Shown: positions 9,093-18,055 of the stretch, piece after piece
How positions within the stretch are numbered: position 1 is the stretch's first letter
Layout: each line of letters opens with the position of its first letter
Source: Thalassotalea sp. PS06
GTDB taxonomy: Bacteria; Pseudomonadota; Gammaproteobacteria; Enterobacterales; Alteromonadaceae
Direction: 5' to 3'
Assembly (NCBI RefSeq): GCF_007197775.1
Contig: NZ_CP041638.1
Location: 3,224,001 to 3,288,000 of the forward strand
Length of the DNA stretch: 64,000 nt
Notes under the pieces: model-generated
Databases searched by the model: none
The model's input: the letters and a program-made list of their open reading frames with translations, nothing else
What the model was told of the DNA's origin: nothing
Translations under genes and position numbers: made by a program

Positions 9093-10352
9093 TTAAGCGA
9101 CTTTCTCACCGGCTTTATAAACCGCGGTTAATGGGTTTACCCCATATTGATAGCAAAGCTGCGCCACCTGTTCGATATTAAATACTGTGATATCCGCTTG
9201 TTTACCTACCTCTAGGGAACCTACTTTATCATCAACACCCAATGCTTTAGCACCGTGAATAGTCACGCCAGCAATTGCCTCAACCGGTGTTAATCGGAAC
9301 AATGTACATGCCATATTCAGCATTAATTGAATCGAGTGGATTGGCGAAGAGCCCGGGTTAGCATCGGTTGCCAGTGCCATCGCAACACCCTGCTCACGTA
9401 ACTGATCAATCGGCGGTAATTTAGTTTCCCGTAAAAAGTAGAATGCACCCGGTAACAATACTGCGGCCATATCAGCCTGATGCATCGCCTTAATGCCATC
9501 TTCTGATAAATACTCCAGGTGATCACTGGAAAGCGCCTGGTATTTTGCCGCTAACTCTGTACCACCAAGATCCGATAACTGTTCCGCATGGACTTTAATG
9601 GCAATATCATGTTGTTTTGCCGCCTGAAACACCCGCTCGGTCTGAGCGATATCGAAACCAATGCCTTCACAAAACACATCAACAGCGTCTGCTAATTTAG
9701 CGTCTGCAACCGCTGGCAGCATCTCATTGCACACTAGATCGATATATCCATCGGCATTATCCGCAAACTCTACCGGTAACGCATGGGCGCCGAGGAAAGT
9801 TTTACGGACCTCAACACCAGGTTGCTCACCCAAGCGTTTTGCGACACGCAACATTTTTAATTCTGTTTCGGTATCCAGGCCATAACCAGATTTTACTTCG
9901 ATGGTAGTAACGCCCTCTGATTGCAAGGCTTTTAACCTTGGCAGTGCGGAATCAAATAATTGCTGTTCACTCGCCGCTCGCGTGGCTTTTACGGTTGAGA
10001 CGATACCGCCACCAGCTTTGGCGACTTCTTCGTAACTTGCACCTTGCAACCGTAATTCAAATTCATTAGCACGATGACCACCATAAACAATATGGGTGTG
10101 GCAATCGACCAGCCCTGGTAATAACCACTGCCCAGCAATATCGACAACGTCAATTCCGACGACATCTTGTAAATTTATCTCTGATAAATCATCCATCGCA
10201 CCAATCCAGACAATCTTGCCGGCATTTACCGCCAACGCACCATTTTCAATAGCACTATAGGATTCGCTTCCTGACTTCATGGTAGCGATATTGGCGTTGA
10301 TAAAAACCGTCTGCCAATTTTGTGGAGAAGGCTGAGAAATAGTCGATGACAT
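9093..10352 (-). CDS. hutI: Imidazolonepropionase HutI
   Basis: HutI opens the ring of imidazolonepropionate to formiminoglutamate, the third step of histidine breakdown. The 419-residue amidohydrolase shows the metal-binding CHTHIVYGG segment near residue 85, EVKSGYGLDTETE, a KVHAEQ histidine in the middle and LATDANPGS with the metal-ligand Asp near the C-terminal third. Length is normal for the family (about 405-420). It lies 25 kb from hutCUH and on the other strand. No TGTATATACA operator like those before hutC was seen upstream, although a different 15-bp palindrome overlaps its likely promoter. hutG or hutF is not in the window. Confidence 0.95.
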   Translation of the reverse strand: MSSTISQPSPQNWQTVFINANIATMKSGSESYSAIENGALAVNAGKIVWIGAMDDLSEINLQDVVGIDVVDIAGQWLLPGLVDCHTHIVYGGHRANEFELRLQGASYEEVAKAGGGIVSTVKATRAASEQQLFDSALPRLKALQSEGVTTIEVKSGYGLDTETELKMLRVAKRLGEQPGVEVRKTFLGAHALPVEFADNADGYIDLVCNEMLPAVADAKLADAVDVFCEGIGFDIAQTERVFQAAKQHDIAIKVHAEQLSDLGGTELAAKYQALSSDHLEYLSEDGIKAMHQADMAAVLLPGAFYFLRETKLPPIDQLREQGVAMALATDANPGSSPIHSIQLMLNMACTLFRLTPVEAIAGVTIHGAKALGVDDKVGSLEVGKQADITVFNIEQVAQLCYQYGVNPLTAVYKAGEKVA

Positions 10353-10404
10353 GAGATTTTTCCGAAGTTTTGGTCTTTTTCAGACACGGATACAAATTTC
10401 GCTA

Positions 10405-10426
10405 ATTATACTCAAACTAAGTTTGA
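10405..10426 (-). promoter_or_regulatory. Likely hutI promoter with overlapping 15-bp palindrome
   Basis: Read on the minus strand, TATAAT lies at 10410-10405. Directly upstream, 10412-10426 holds TCAAACT-A-AGTTTGA (plus-strand reading), a perfect 7-1-7 inverted repeat placed in the -10/-35 spacer, where a bound repressor would block RNA polymerase. It could instead serve the divergent RND pump operon, since both genes share this 216-base gap. The -35 box is poor. Confidence 0.4.
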
Positions 10427-10568
10427 AATGTGATCCACTTGCACAAAATGTCATGTAACACTTGTAAAGTTTCTATACTCAATAAACGCCAGCGGCAAAT
10501 CATTGAGAAGTGCGGCAAATTAATTTAACGTTATATCTAGAGACATAAAGCTTAATAAAACCAAAAAT

Positions 10569-11687
10569 ATGCAAAATTTCATCCGATACTTAAGCCTCAC
10601 CCTTGCCGTTACATTAGCGACCAACCTGCCTCTGCAGGCAAAAGCGGAAGACGAAGCGAGAAAAGTCCTTGTCGCCAAAGTAGAGGAAAAATCTTTTCAG
10701 GCGCAAATACCGATTTTCGGGAATCTGGTTCCGTTTAAAGAATCTCAGCTATCGGTCAAAGTATCTGGCTATGTCGAAAAAATGCATGTTGATATCGGCG
10801 ATACGGTAAATAAAGGCCAAAGACTGCTAACCCTTGATGCGGTTCAGGCAAAAACTTCCCTAGAACAATTAAAAGCATCGTTACAGGAAGCCAAAGTAAG
10901 ACTCGATGAAGCCAATCGTCTTGCCACGGAAGGCGAAAAACTTCGCAAAGATCACAATATCTCTAATTCTGAATATCTAACCCGAATTACCGAACAACAA
11001 GCGGCCCGTTCACAGGTAAAACAAATTGAAGCGCAATTAAATCTTGCCAATGAAGAGCTCTCCCGCCATACCTTAAAAGCGCCTTTCGCTGGTGTTATTA
11101 CTGCCAAGCTTACCGAAGTTGGCGAATCCGTTGGTAATGACACGCCGGTTTTCATCCTGACGAAATTAGACCCCATTTATGTGCAAATTCAGGTACCAAT
11201 TCGCCATTACGGCGACATCAATAACCAGACTCAGGTATTGGTAGATAGCAGCAACAATTCTCAAGGCGCGATTACCACTAAAGTCGATAGGATCGTGCCC
11301 CAGGCTGATGCCGCATTGAGAAGTTTTCTGGTGCGTCTTCGCCTCGATAATAAAGACGGTCGTTGGCTACCAGGCATGAATGTCAGAAGCCGTTTTCTGA
11401 TTGAGCAAAATCAGGGACAGGCGAGCTTATTTCTTCCCAAAGATGCTTTGGTAAGAAAAATCGACGGTAGTGTCAAAGTGTTTAAAATCGTCAATGCCGG
11501 TCAGGGTACTCAGGCAAAATCGGTTTCGGTTGTTACTGGCGCGCAACAAGGGCAAGGCATTGCTGTAACCAGCAGTAGCTTAAAGGTAGGCGACCAGGTG
11601 GTTATTTATGGCAATGAATCCTTGCGCGATGGTGATGCGGTGATCCCGGAGCTAACCAAAACCGCGATGACGAAAGATCAAAAATAG
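10569..11687 (+). CDS. RND efflux periplasmic adaptor (membrane-fusion protein)
   Basis: The 372-residue protein bridges an RND pump and an outer-membrane channel in the periplasm. It begins with a signal peptide ending LPLQAKA. A lipoyl/barrel-sandwich half follows (VSGYVEKMHVDIGDTVNKGQRL), then a long coiled-coil hairpin (about 90-150), the second lipoyl half (LKAPFAGVITAKLTEVGESV) and a beta-barrel plus membrane-proximal domain. It is eleven bases from the pump gene. No TolC-type gene is adjacent, so the pair probably borrows a channel encoded elsewhere. The ATG has only a weak ribosome-binding site. Confidence 0.93.
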   Translation: MQNFIRYLSLTLAVTLATNLPLQAKAEDEARKVLVAKVEEKSFQAQIPIFGNLVPFKESQLSVKVSGYVEKMHVDIGDTVNKGQRLLTLDAVQAKTSLEQLKASLQEAKVRLDEANRLATEGEKLRKDHNISNSEYLTRITEQQAARSQVKQIEAQLNLANEELSRHTLKAPFAGVITAKLTEVGESVGNDTPVFILTKLDPIYVQIQVPIRHYGDINNQTQVLVDSSNNSQGAITTKVDRIVPQADAALRSFLVRLRLDNKDGRWLPGMNVRSRFLIEQNQGQASLFLPKDALVRKIDGSVKVFKIVNAGQGTQAKSVSVVTGAQQGQGIAVTSSSLKVGDQVVIYGNESLRDGDAVIPELTKTAMTKDQK

Positions 11688-11698
11688 GGACCGCTGAC

Positions 11699-14600
11699 AT
11701 GCTCGATATGATATTGAAAAAGCCCATCGTCTTGTTGGTCGCCATCTTAATCATTTGTCTGTTTGGCCTGGCTGCTGCGTTTCGTGTGCCAATTCAAATG
11801 ATCCCGGATTTAGACCCCAGGATAATTACCGTCGAAACCCGATGGCCTGGCGCTACCCCTCAGGATATAGAAACCGAAATTCTTCTCGAGCAGGAAGAAT
11901 ACCTGAAAAACATCAATGGCCTGCAGCGGATGGTCAGCTCTGCATCATTTGGAAGTGCGGAAATTGAACTGGAATTTCCGTTTGGCATGGAAATTAATGA
12001 AGCATTAATTCTGGTCAACAATGCCTTGTCACAAGTGCCATCTTACCCAGAGAATGTCGATGAACCAGCGGTTATTGCCAGTTCTTTCTCCGGTAATTCG
12101 TTTATGTATTTCTCCATTCAGTTTAAAGGAGAAGATAGTCGCGACATTACTCACCAGCAGGACTGGATAGAAGACAATATCAAAACCCGGTTAGAGCGTA
12201 TCCCGGGTATTGCCAGGGCTAATGTTTCCGGCGGCGCGCAAAAACAAATCCATATTCGTTTAAAACCTGCTGAATTATCATCTCGTGGGTTAACCGTCGC
12301 CGATGTTCGCAATGCCATTCGCACCCGAAACCGGGACGTATCTGGCGGCGATATGGACTTTGGTAAACGCCGATACTTGATCCGCACCTTAGGTAAATTT
12401 GAAGATTTAAACGACCTCAACAATCTGATTATCAGCGAGCAAAATGGCTACTATGTACGTTTAAAAGATGTCGGCCTGGCGGAAATGAGTTATGAAGAAA
12501 TGCGCTCTTTTCGAACCACCATAGGCCAGCAAACCATGGGGATTTCCATCGCTCGTCAGGTGGATGCTAATGTTATCTCCCTGAAAAAGCTGGTCATGGA
12601 CCAGGTTGCGGAGCTAAACCGCACCTTACTCGCCGATCAGGGCCTGGTAATGACCCTTAATTCAGAAGATGTGCGTTATGTAGAAAATTCTGCCAGCACA
12701 GTTATCCAGAATCTGATTATCGGTACCATGCTGGCAACCTTAGTGTTATTACTTTTTTTGCGTTCCGTCAGCGCAACCTTGATTGGCGCCCTCGGCATTC
12801 CGATTTGTATTCTCGCGGCATTTTTAGGGTTATCCCTTTCAGGACGCTCCATCAATGTGGTATCCCTCGCCGGTGTTGCCTTTGCCATTGGTATGACGCT
12901 GGATAACGCCATCGTTGCCCTGGAAAATATTACTCGTCATGTCGCCATGGGTAAGCGTCGACGAGATGCCGCCATCGATGGTATCCGGGAAGTCTGGCCC
13001 GCCATTTTGGCATCCACCTTAACCACAGTGATGGTGTTTCTACCTATTGTGTTTCTTGAGCAGGAGGCCGGTCAGTTATATGGCGATATCGCCATTGCCA
13101 TTGCCGCCTCGATTATCATGTCGATGTTGGTGGCAATAACCCTAATCCCTGTAGCCAGTCAGCGCATATTGAATGTGCGTGAGATGGTTGAGCATAAAGG
13201 TAAACTAGATAAAGCGTTGCACGTTACCACCAATTGGGGTGAGTCAATGGCAAAACGCATTCTCGGGTTTAGTCGATGGATATTAAAACGCACCAGCCGT
13301 CAGGTTGGCGCCGTTGCCATCACCCTGGCAATTACTCTGTTCACTCTCTTTGCACTGGTGCCCGATGCCGAATACCTGCCTGAAGGGGAGGAAGCCAAGG
13401 TGTTTGCCCGATTGATGGCACCACCGGGCTACAACATGGAAACCATGAAAGATTTATGGCGCCAGGTAGATAGCGACTTTACCGAGAATGTAGACCGTAC
13501 AAACGTATCTTGGCTCAATGAGGAGCAGCGTCAGGCGCTGGCTAACAGACAATCTGATGAAAGCGCTAGCTCCGGTGCCGCGGTTGAAATCAGCGATGAG
13601 TTTAAAACCGATGTACCGCCTCTGGCCATGCATATCAGTTTTATGTCACCAGGTACCCTGACCTTTATTACCGAACCTATCAGCCGCCATGATACGCCAC
13701 AATTGGTTGATGCTATCAGCGAGCGATTTAACGCCATTCCCGGCATGCGCTCCTTTGCATCCCGAGGTTCTATTTTTAGTGGCAACCAGGGTGGAACCCG
13801 AAGCCTGAATATTGAATTAAAAGGCCGAGATCTCGGTGTTCTTTACAATCGCGCACTGCAGTTAATGGCTACCGCCGGCAAGTTAATTGACGGTGCTCAA
13901 TTAAATGCCAATCCATCCCCTCCGACCTTGAGCATGTCACAACCCATGGTTGAAGTAATTCCTGATTGGCAGCGTGCCGCAGAGCTGGGCATTTCTCAGA
14001 CCGATTTAGGTTACAGTATCTGGGCCTATTCCGACGGTGCTTTCGTCGATGAGTTTTATATCGATGATGAAAAGATTGATATGTTGCTGTTTGCGAAACA
14101 AGGCACGGTAAATAGTCCAAGAGAATTAGAGCACCTGATGTTTTATGGCCCGAACGGCCAGCAAGTGCCGCTATCTGCTTTAGTTAGTTTGAATGAAACC
14201 GTTGATACCGCCACCATTAGCCGGGTTGATGGCATGCGGACGGTAACCCTGCAAATTGTGCCACCTCGCAATATGGCGCTTGAGCAGGCCCTGAAAATTG
14301 TCGAAAATGATTTATTAGCGCCCTTATCTTCGACGTTGGCAGAAGAGAATATCACTCACACCATCAGCGGCGCCGCCAGTGAACTGGCGCAAACCCGCGA
14401 AGCAATGCAGGGCAACTTCTTGCTGGCCATAATCATCGCCTACCTACTCATGGTTGCAGTCTTTTCCAACTGGGGATATCCATTATTGATCATGACTACC
14501 GTGCCAATTGGTATTAGTGGCGGCATTATCGGCTTAGGTTTGTTTAATCTGCTGGGCAGTACCTTGCCAGCATTTGGCTTAAGTGCTTATCACCAACCAT

Positions 14601-15001
14601 TTGATGTGATTACCATGCTTGGCTTTTTGGTATTGATAGGCACCGTGGTTAATAACCCTATTCTGATTGTTGAGCGTTCCATTGCCAATTTGCAGCAACA
14701 ATCGATGGCAATTAAAGAGGCAATTGTGGAAGCACTATCGGTACGTTTACGTCCGGTAATGATGTCGACGATTACCACCATCTTTGGTTTATCGCCTTTA
14801 GTCTTTATCCCAGGTGAAGGTACCGAGCTGTATCGCGGCCTTGGGGTAATTGTGTTATTCGGCCTGTTATTTTCTAGCCTGGTGACCTTGTTGATATTGC
14901 CAGCTTTCTTATCCTTGGTATTTCAGATACAACAACGCTGGCAACTTAAAAAATCGACAGATAATCCCGCTGACGACGAGATAAAAGCCGATTCGATTTA
15001 A
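11699..15001 (+). CDS. RND multidrug efflux permease (AcrB-like)
   Basis: This 1100-residue inner-membrane pump has the RND layout: one N-terminal membrane helix, a large periplasmic porter loop, helices 2-6, a second loop and the final helices. The helix-4 motif GMTLDNAIVALENI keeps the first of the two proton-relay aspartates of AcrB; the second place is Asn, as in many RND relatives. The protein is longer than AcrB (1049), partly through an insert near 600-620 rich in Ser/Asn and a polar C-tail. It should use the proton gradient to export drugs or other small molecules. It forms an operon with the adaptor and ends 4 bases from the convergent galM stop. Confidence 0.94.
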   Translation: MLDMILKKPIVLLVAILIICLFGLAAAFRVPIQMIPDLDPRIITVETRWPGATPQDIETEILLEQEEYLKNINGLQRMVSSASFGSAEIELEFPFGMEINEALILVNNALSQVPSYPENVDEPAVIASSFSGNSFMYFSIQFKGEDSRDITHQQDWIEDNIKTRLERIPGIARANVSGGAQKQIHIRLKPAELSSRGLTVADVRNAIRTRNRDVSGGDMDFGKRRYLIRTLGKFEDLNDLNNLIISEQNGYYVRLKDVGLAEMSYEEMRSFRTTIGQQTMGISIARQVDANVISLKKLVMDQVAELNRTLLADQGLVMTLNSEDVRYVENSASTVIQNLIIGTMLATLVLLLFLRSVSATLIGALGIPICILAAFLGLSLSGRSINVVSLAGVAFAIGMTLDNAIVALENITRHVAMGKRRRDAAIDGIREVWPAILASTLTTVMVFLPIVFLEQEAGQLYGDIAIAIAASIIMSMLVAITLIPVASQRILNVREMVEHKGKLDKALHVTTNWGESMAKRILGFSRWILKRTSRQVGAVAITLAITLFTLFALVPDAEYLPEGEEAKVFARLMAPPGYNMETMKDLWRQVDSDFTENVDRTNVSWLNEEQRQALANRQSDESASSGAAVEISDEFKTDVPPLAMHISFMSPGTLTFITEPISRHDTPQLVDAISERFNAIPGMRSFASRGSIFSGNQGGTRSLNIELKGRDLGVLYNRALQLMATAGKLIDGAQLNANPSPPTLSMSQPMVEVIPDWQRAAELGISQTDLGYSIWAYSDGAFVDEFYIDDEKIDMLLFAKQGTVNSPRELEHLMFYGPNGQQVPLSALVSLNETVDTATISRVDGMRTVTLQIVPPRNMALEQALKIVENDLLAPLSSTLAEENITHTISGAASELAQTREAMQGNFLLAIIIAYLLMVAVFSNWGYPLLIMTTVPIGISGGIIGLGLFNLLGSTLPAFGLSAYHQPFDVITMLGFLVLIGTVVNNPILIVERSIANLQQQSMAIKEAIVEALSVRLRPVMMSTITTIFGLSPLVFIPGEGTELYRGLGVIVLFGLLFSSLVTLLILPAFLSLVFQIQQRWQLKKSTDNPADDEIKADSI

Positions 15002-15005
15002 AGAG

Positions 15006-15977
15006 TTAAAGATTAAAAAACTCATAAACGATCGTTTGTTGGTAGGTTTGTTCAGGGCGCAACACACTATTTGGAAAATGCGCTTGATTAACCGCATCGG
15101 TGTAGTTTTGCGCTTCCAGGCAAAGCCCCTGATACGATTCAAACTCTCCATCCAGGTACTTGCCGGTATAAAACTGCACCGCAGTTTGGTCGGTATATAG
15201 ACGCATTTCAATACCCTGCGACTCGGCTACCAAACGAGCTTTAGGCGTTGCAAATGGTGAGTTATCGAGAATAAAACAATGATCAAATCCCCCCATGGCG
15301 ACTAGCTCTGGATCCTGGGTATGTTGCTGACGCTCGCCCACCGACGTTAATTCTCTGAAATTAAAGTCGGTGTTCAACACGCTTCGAAAGGTACCATCTG
15401 GCATCTCGTTATCAGCGCGATTTAAGCAAGTACTGGCCATAAGCTGCAGCTGCAGCGCTTGCCCAGATTTCTCACCGAGATTAAAGTAAGCGTGATTGGT
15501 CAGGTTTACCGGCGTCGCCTTATCGGTTTTTGCCTGAAAATCGATATGAAGCTGGTTGTCGCCAGTTAATCGATAGCTAACCGAGACATCGAGATTGCCA
15601 GGAAATCCTTGATCACCATCTTCAGAATGTAAGGTCATGGTCACACTCTGCTCAGTTAACCCCTCTTCCTGGATATCCCAAAATCGATAAGAGAAATTAT
15701 CATCACCACCGTGCAAACAGTTACCGCCATTGTTTTGAGCAAGCGTATAGTTTTCACCATCAAGGATAAAGCGCCCATCACTAATCCGATTGCAAACCCG
15801 GCCGCACGTTGCCCCCAAATACAAATCGTCGTTTAAAAAGCCGTTTAAATCTGCATAAGTGACCAACATCTCTTTACCGGCGAACTTAATTGACGCCAGG
15901 CGAGCCCCGAGGTTTAACAACGTGACTTCCATACCATTGCCATTGGTTAAGGTGACGGACTTTAATTCGTTGCTCAT
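15006..15977 (-). CDS. galM: Aldose 1-epimerase (galactose mutarotase)
   Basis: GalM interconverts the alpha and beta anomers of galactose and other aldoses in the cytoplasm. The 323-residue protein has the family signatures: CGRVCNRISDGRF near residue 60, LTNHAYFNLGE with the catalytic His near 165, GGFDHCFIL near 225, TGKYLDG and LCLEAQNYTDAVNQ, whose Glu acts as the catalytic base near the C-terminus. Other Leloir genes are not adjacent, so it stands alone here. Its 3' end almost touches that of the RND pump gene. Confidence 0.94.
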   Translation of the reverse strand: MSNELKSVTLTNGNGMEVTLLNLGARLASIKFAGKEMLVTYADLNGFLNDDLYLGATCGRVCNRISDGRFILDGENYTLAQNNGGNCLHGGDDNFSYRFWDIQEEGLTEQSVTMTLHSEDGDQGFPGNLDVSVSYRLTGDNQLHIDFQAKTDKATPVNLTNHAYFNLGEKSGQALQLQLMASTCLNRADNEMPDGTFRSVLNTDFNFRELTSVGERQQHTQDPELVAMGGFDHCFILDNSPFATPKARLVAESQGIEMRLYTDQTAVQFYTGKYLDGEFESYQGLCLEAQNYTDAVNQAHFPNSVLRPEQTYQQTIVYEFFNL

Positions 15978-16181
15978 GAAATTACTCCAGCAAACTAAGG
16001 TGAATGAGGAAAGGCAAAGCAGCAGAATATAACGTTTTACAGAATTCGTAAATATTCAACAAGTTGGGTGATTTAACCTATAGTTTAATTTAATAGCAAG
16101 CCACTTAAATTTCTTGCCTTTGGGCGCATCAGCCTATGCGGTATCGGCAATACCTAAACCGTAACCGTTAACGCAGGCGCA

Positions 16182-17432
16182 ATGCTCAGACTTCTTACAT
16201 TTTTGCTTATCTTAATCAGCCTGCCCGGTCAGGCGAAGAAGTTTATTGAGCCCACACTCGAACAAGAATTACCCGACAAGCCGGAATTTAAAGGCCTGCC
16301 GTTTGCGTTTCATACCGAAATGCTGCAAACCACAGTGGGTGCAGCAGGTGTGTTAAAACACGCCTGGCAACCCCAGGCAACGCTTTTTTCGGGCGGCTTT
16401 TATAGCCAAAATGACTCCTGGGCTATCTATGGCGGTGCTTATAATTACCAGCCGCTCTCCGCATCACAATGGTTAATCAGCGCTGATATCATGCGCGCCC
16501 ATTACACCCAGGGGTTTTATCGCTTTGTAAACGATGTCGATGAGCCAACTTTTAATCTGCCTGAGCGTCAATTGTTAAGCGCCCGCCAGGGATTTTCACG
16601 AATAACCCTGGATTATGTTTTGCCAATTGGTGCCGGTAAAAAAGGAGCGATTGCAACGTTGCGGCAACCTTCATCACCGAAGGATTTAAAAGACATCGAA
16701 GAATGGTTACCCGATGAAAGCGGCTTTACCACCCTCACCTTCATGCCTTTTCGCCGTTACCTCAAATATGACGAGCAGCTGGCTACCGATGCGCAGATCA
16801 CCGAAATCAGCGCCGGTATTGAGCTAGAGCTAAATTACGACAATCGAAACTCCACCACTATGCCATCCCAGGGTTTTCAGGTTCAGACCCGTTATATCAG
16901 AGATTTTGGCGACTCCAGACGCGCCGGATATACTCAGGTGGAGGCAGAATATTCACAGTTTTTATCTCTCGGTTCCAACAAGATTTTCCAGCAACAGACC
17001 ATCGCCTTTAATATGCTCCTCGCTGATACCCCGAGTTGGAATAGTAGACGCAATGGCGAGTATCAACGCCCGCCAAATTTTGACGGCGTAACCTTAGGTG
17101 GCTGGGATAGTCTTCGCGGCTATGATACCAATCGTTTTTATGGCCGTTCGGCAGTGAGCTATGGCCTTGAATATCGAGCGATTCCAGGATGGCACCCGCT
17201 TCCTGAATTACCGATTATCGAAAACTATCGCTTTCCCTGGTGGCAGTGGGTGGCGTTTGTCGATGCCGGGCAGATTTCCGACCAATTCAATTTAAGTGAC
17301 CTTCATGAAGATATGAAATTTAGCTTTGGCGGCGGAATTCGCATGAACATCGAAGGGATCATTACCCGTATCGACTACGCTAAATCCAGTGAGGGAACAC
17401 AGCTAAGGGTTATTATTAACCAGCCTTTCTAA
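16182..17432 (+). CDS. Omp85/BamA-type outer-membrane barrel without POTRA domains
   Basis: The 416-residue protein has a signal peptide ending in GQAKK and then goes straight into alternating beta strands rich in aromatic residues. The Omp85 hallmarks are LGGWDSLRGYDTNRFYG (the loop-6 RGY motif, about 305-322) and a terminal strand FGGGIRMNIEGIITRIDYAKSS followed by a C-terminal Phe, which BAM recognises. No POTRA repeat fits in the roughly 40 residues before the barrel, so it resembles the 'noNterm' Omp85 branch. Its role is unknown; secretion or membrane-protein insertion would be family guesses. No clear operon partner is present. Confidence 0.82.
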   Translation: MLRLLTFLLILISLPGQAKKFIEPTLEQELPDKPEFKGLPFAFHTEMLQTTVGAAGVLKHAWQPQATLFSGGFYSQNDSWAIYGGAYNYQPLSASQWLISADIMRAHYTQGFYRFVNDVDEPTFNLPERQLLSARQGFSRITLDYVLPIGAGKKGAIATLRQPSSPKDLKDIEEWLPDESGFTTLTFMPFRRYLKYDEQLATDAQITEISAGIELELNYDNRNSTTMPSQGFQVQTRYIRDFGDSRRAGYTQVEAEYSQFLSLGSNKIFQQQTIAFNMLLADTPSWNSRRNGEYQRPPNFDGVTLGGWDSLRGYDTNRFYGRSAVSYGLEYRAIPGWHPLPELPIIENYRFPWWQWVAFVDAGQISDQFNLSDLHEDMKFSFGGGIRMNIEGIITRIDYAKSSEGTQLRVIINQPF

Positions 17433-17483
17433 TCTTTTACCATCTGGATAAACTATCTAAATCCATTATCAAGCCCAGTATTT

Positions 17484-18002
17484 ATGCCCATGCAAGTCCA
17501 GCTAGCCACCGCCAATGACGCAAAAGCGCTCTCCACCCTGATGGAGAAATCATTTCGCGATACCTTTAGTGAGTTTAACGCGCCCGATGACATGGACGCT
17601 TATTGCCTGAAAAATTACAGCGAAGAAAAGCAATGTTCGGAGATTTTAAACTCAGATATTGTCACTAAGCTGGTATTTGTCGACGATGTGCTAGCCGGTT
17701 TCACCCAAGTCAGACCCGGCAATAGTTTCGATAGCTGTCCGCTAAAACAACCACTGCATCTGGATCGAATCTATGTTGGTAAAGATTTTTTGGGCACAGG
17801 TGTTGGAAAAATATTATTCGAAGATGCACTGCAACAGGCAAAGGATCTCGAGTGCGATGGGGTCTGGTTGGGTGTCTGGGAAGATAACCCAAGAGCAATT
17901 CGTTTTTATCAAAAATTTGGCTTTATTGAATGCGGCACTACCAGCTTTTGGCTGGGGAGTGATGAGCAACGAGATATCTTGATGGTTAAAGAATTTTCCT
18001 AG
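17484..18002 (+). CDS. GNAT-family N-acetyltransferase
   Basis: The 172-residue protein has a full GNAT fold. The acetyl-CoA-binding motif A is YVGKDFLGTGVGKILFEDAL (roughly 96-115), and motif B is WLGVWEDNPRAIRFYQKFGF near 130-150. The N-terminal LATANDAKALSTLMEKSFRDTF is the usual first strand and helix. WLGVWEDN is typical of small-molecule or peptide amine acetyltransferases of the YkwB/PaiA-like type, but the substrate cannot be set. It lies 51 bases after the barrel gene and is followed by a clear terminator. Confidence 0.9.
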   Translation: MPMQVQLATANDAKALSTLMEKSFRDTFSEFNAPDDMDAYCLKNYSEEKQCSEILNSDIVTKLVFVDDVLAGFTQVRPGNSFDSCPLKQPLHLDRIYVGKDFLGTGVGKILFEDALQQAKDLECDGVWLGVWEDNPRAIRFYQKFGFIECGTTSFWLGSDEQRDILMVKEFS

Positions 18003-18006
18003 AGAC

Positions 18007-18034
18007 AAAAACTGGGCGACTAAGCCCGGTTTTT
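18007..18034 (+). terminator. Rho-independent terminator after GNAT gene
   Basis: Stem ACTGGGC/GCCCGGT (18011-18017 and 18024-18030) closes a 6-nt loop and is followed by TTTTT, with an A-run before it. It ends the plus-strand unit and could also serve the convergent minus-strand IorB gene. Confidence 0.8.
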
Positions 18035-18055
18035 ATCAATACAGCTCAGTAGGTT

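Noticed and set aside
14400..15001. Loss of proton relay in the RND pump because of DN instead of DD in helix 4
   Set aside because: The DN form is frequent among RND relatives and the first Asp is present, so no defect can be claimed.
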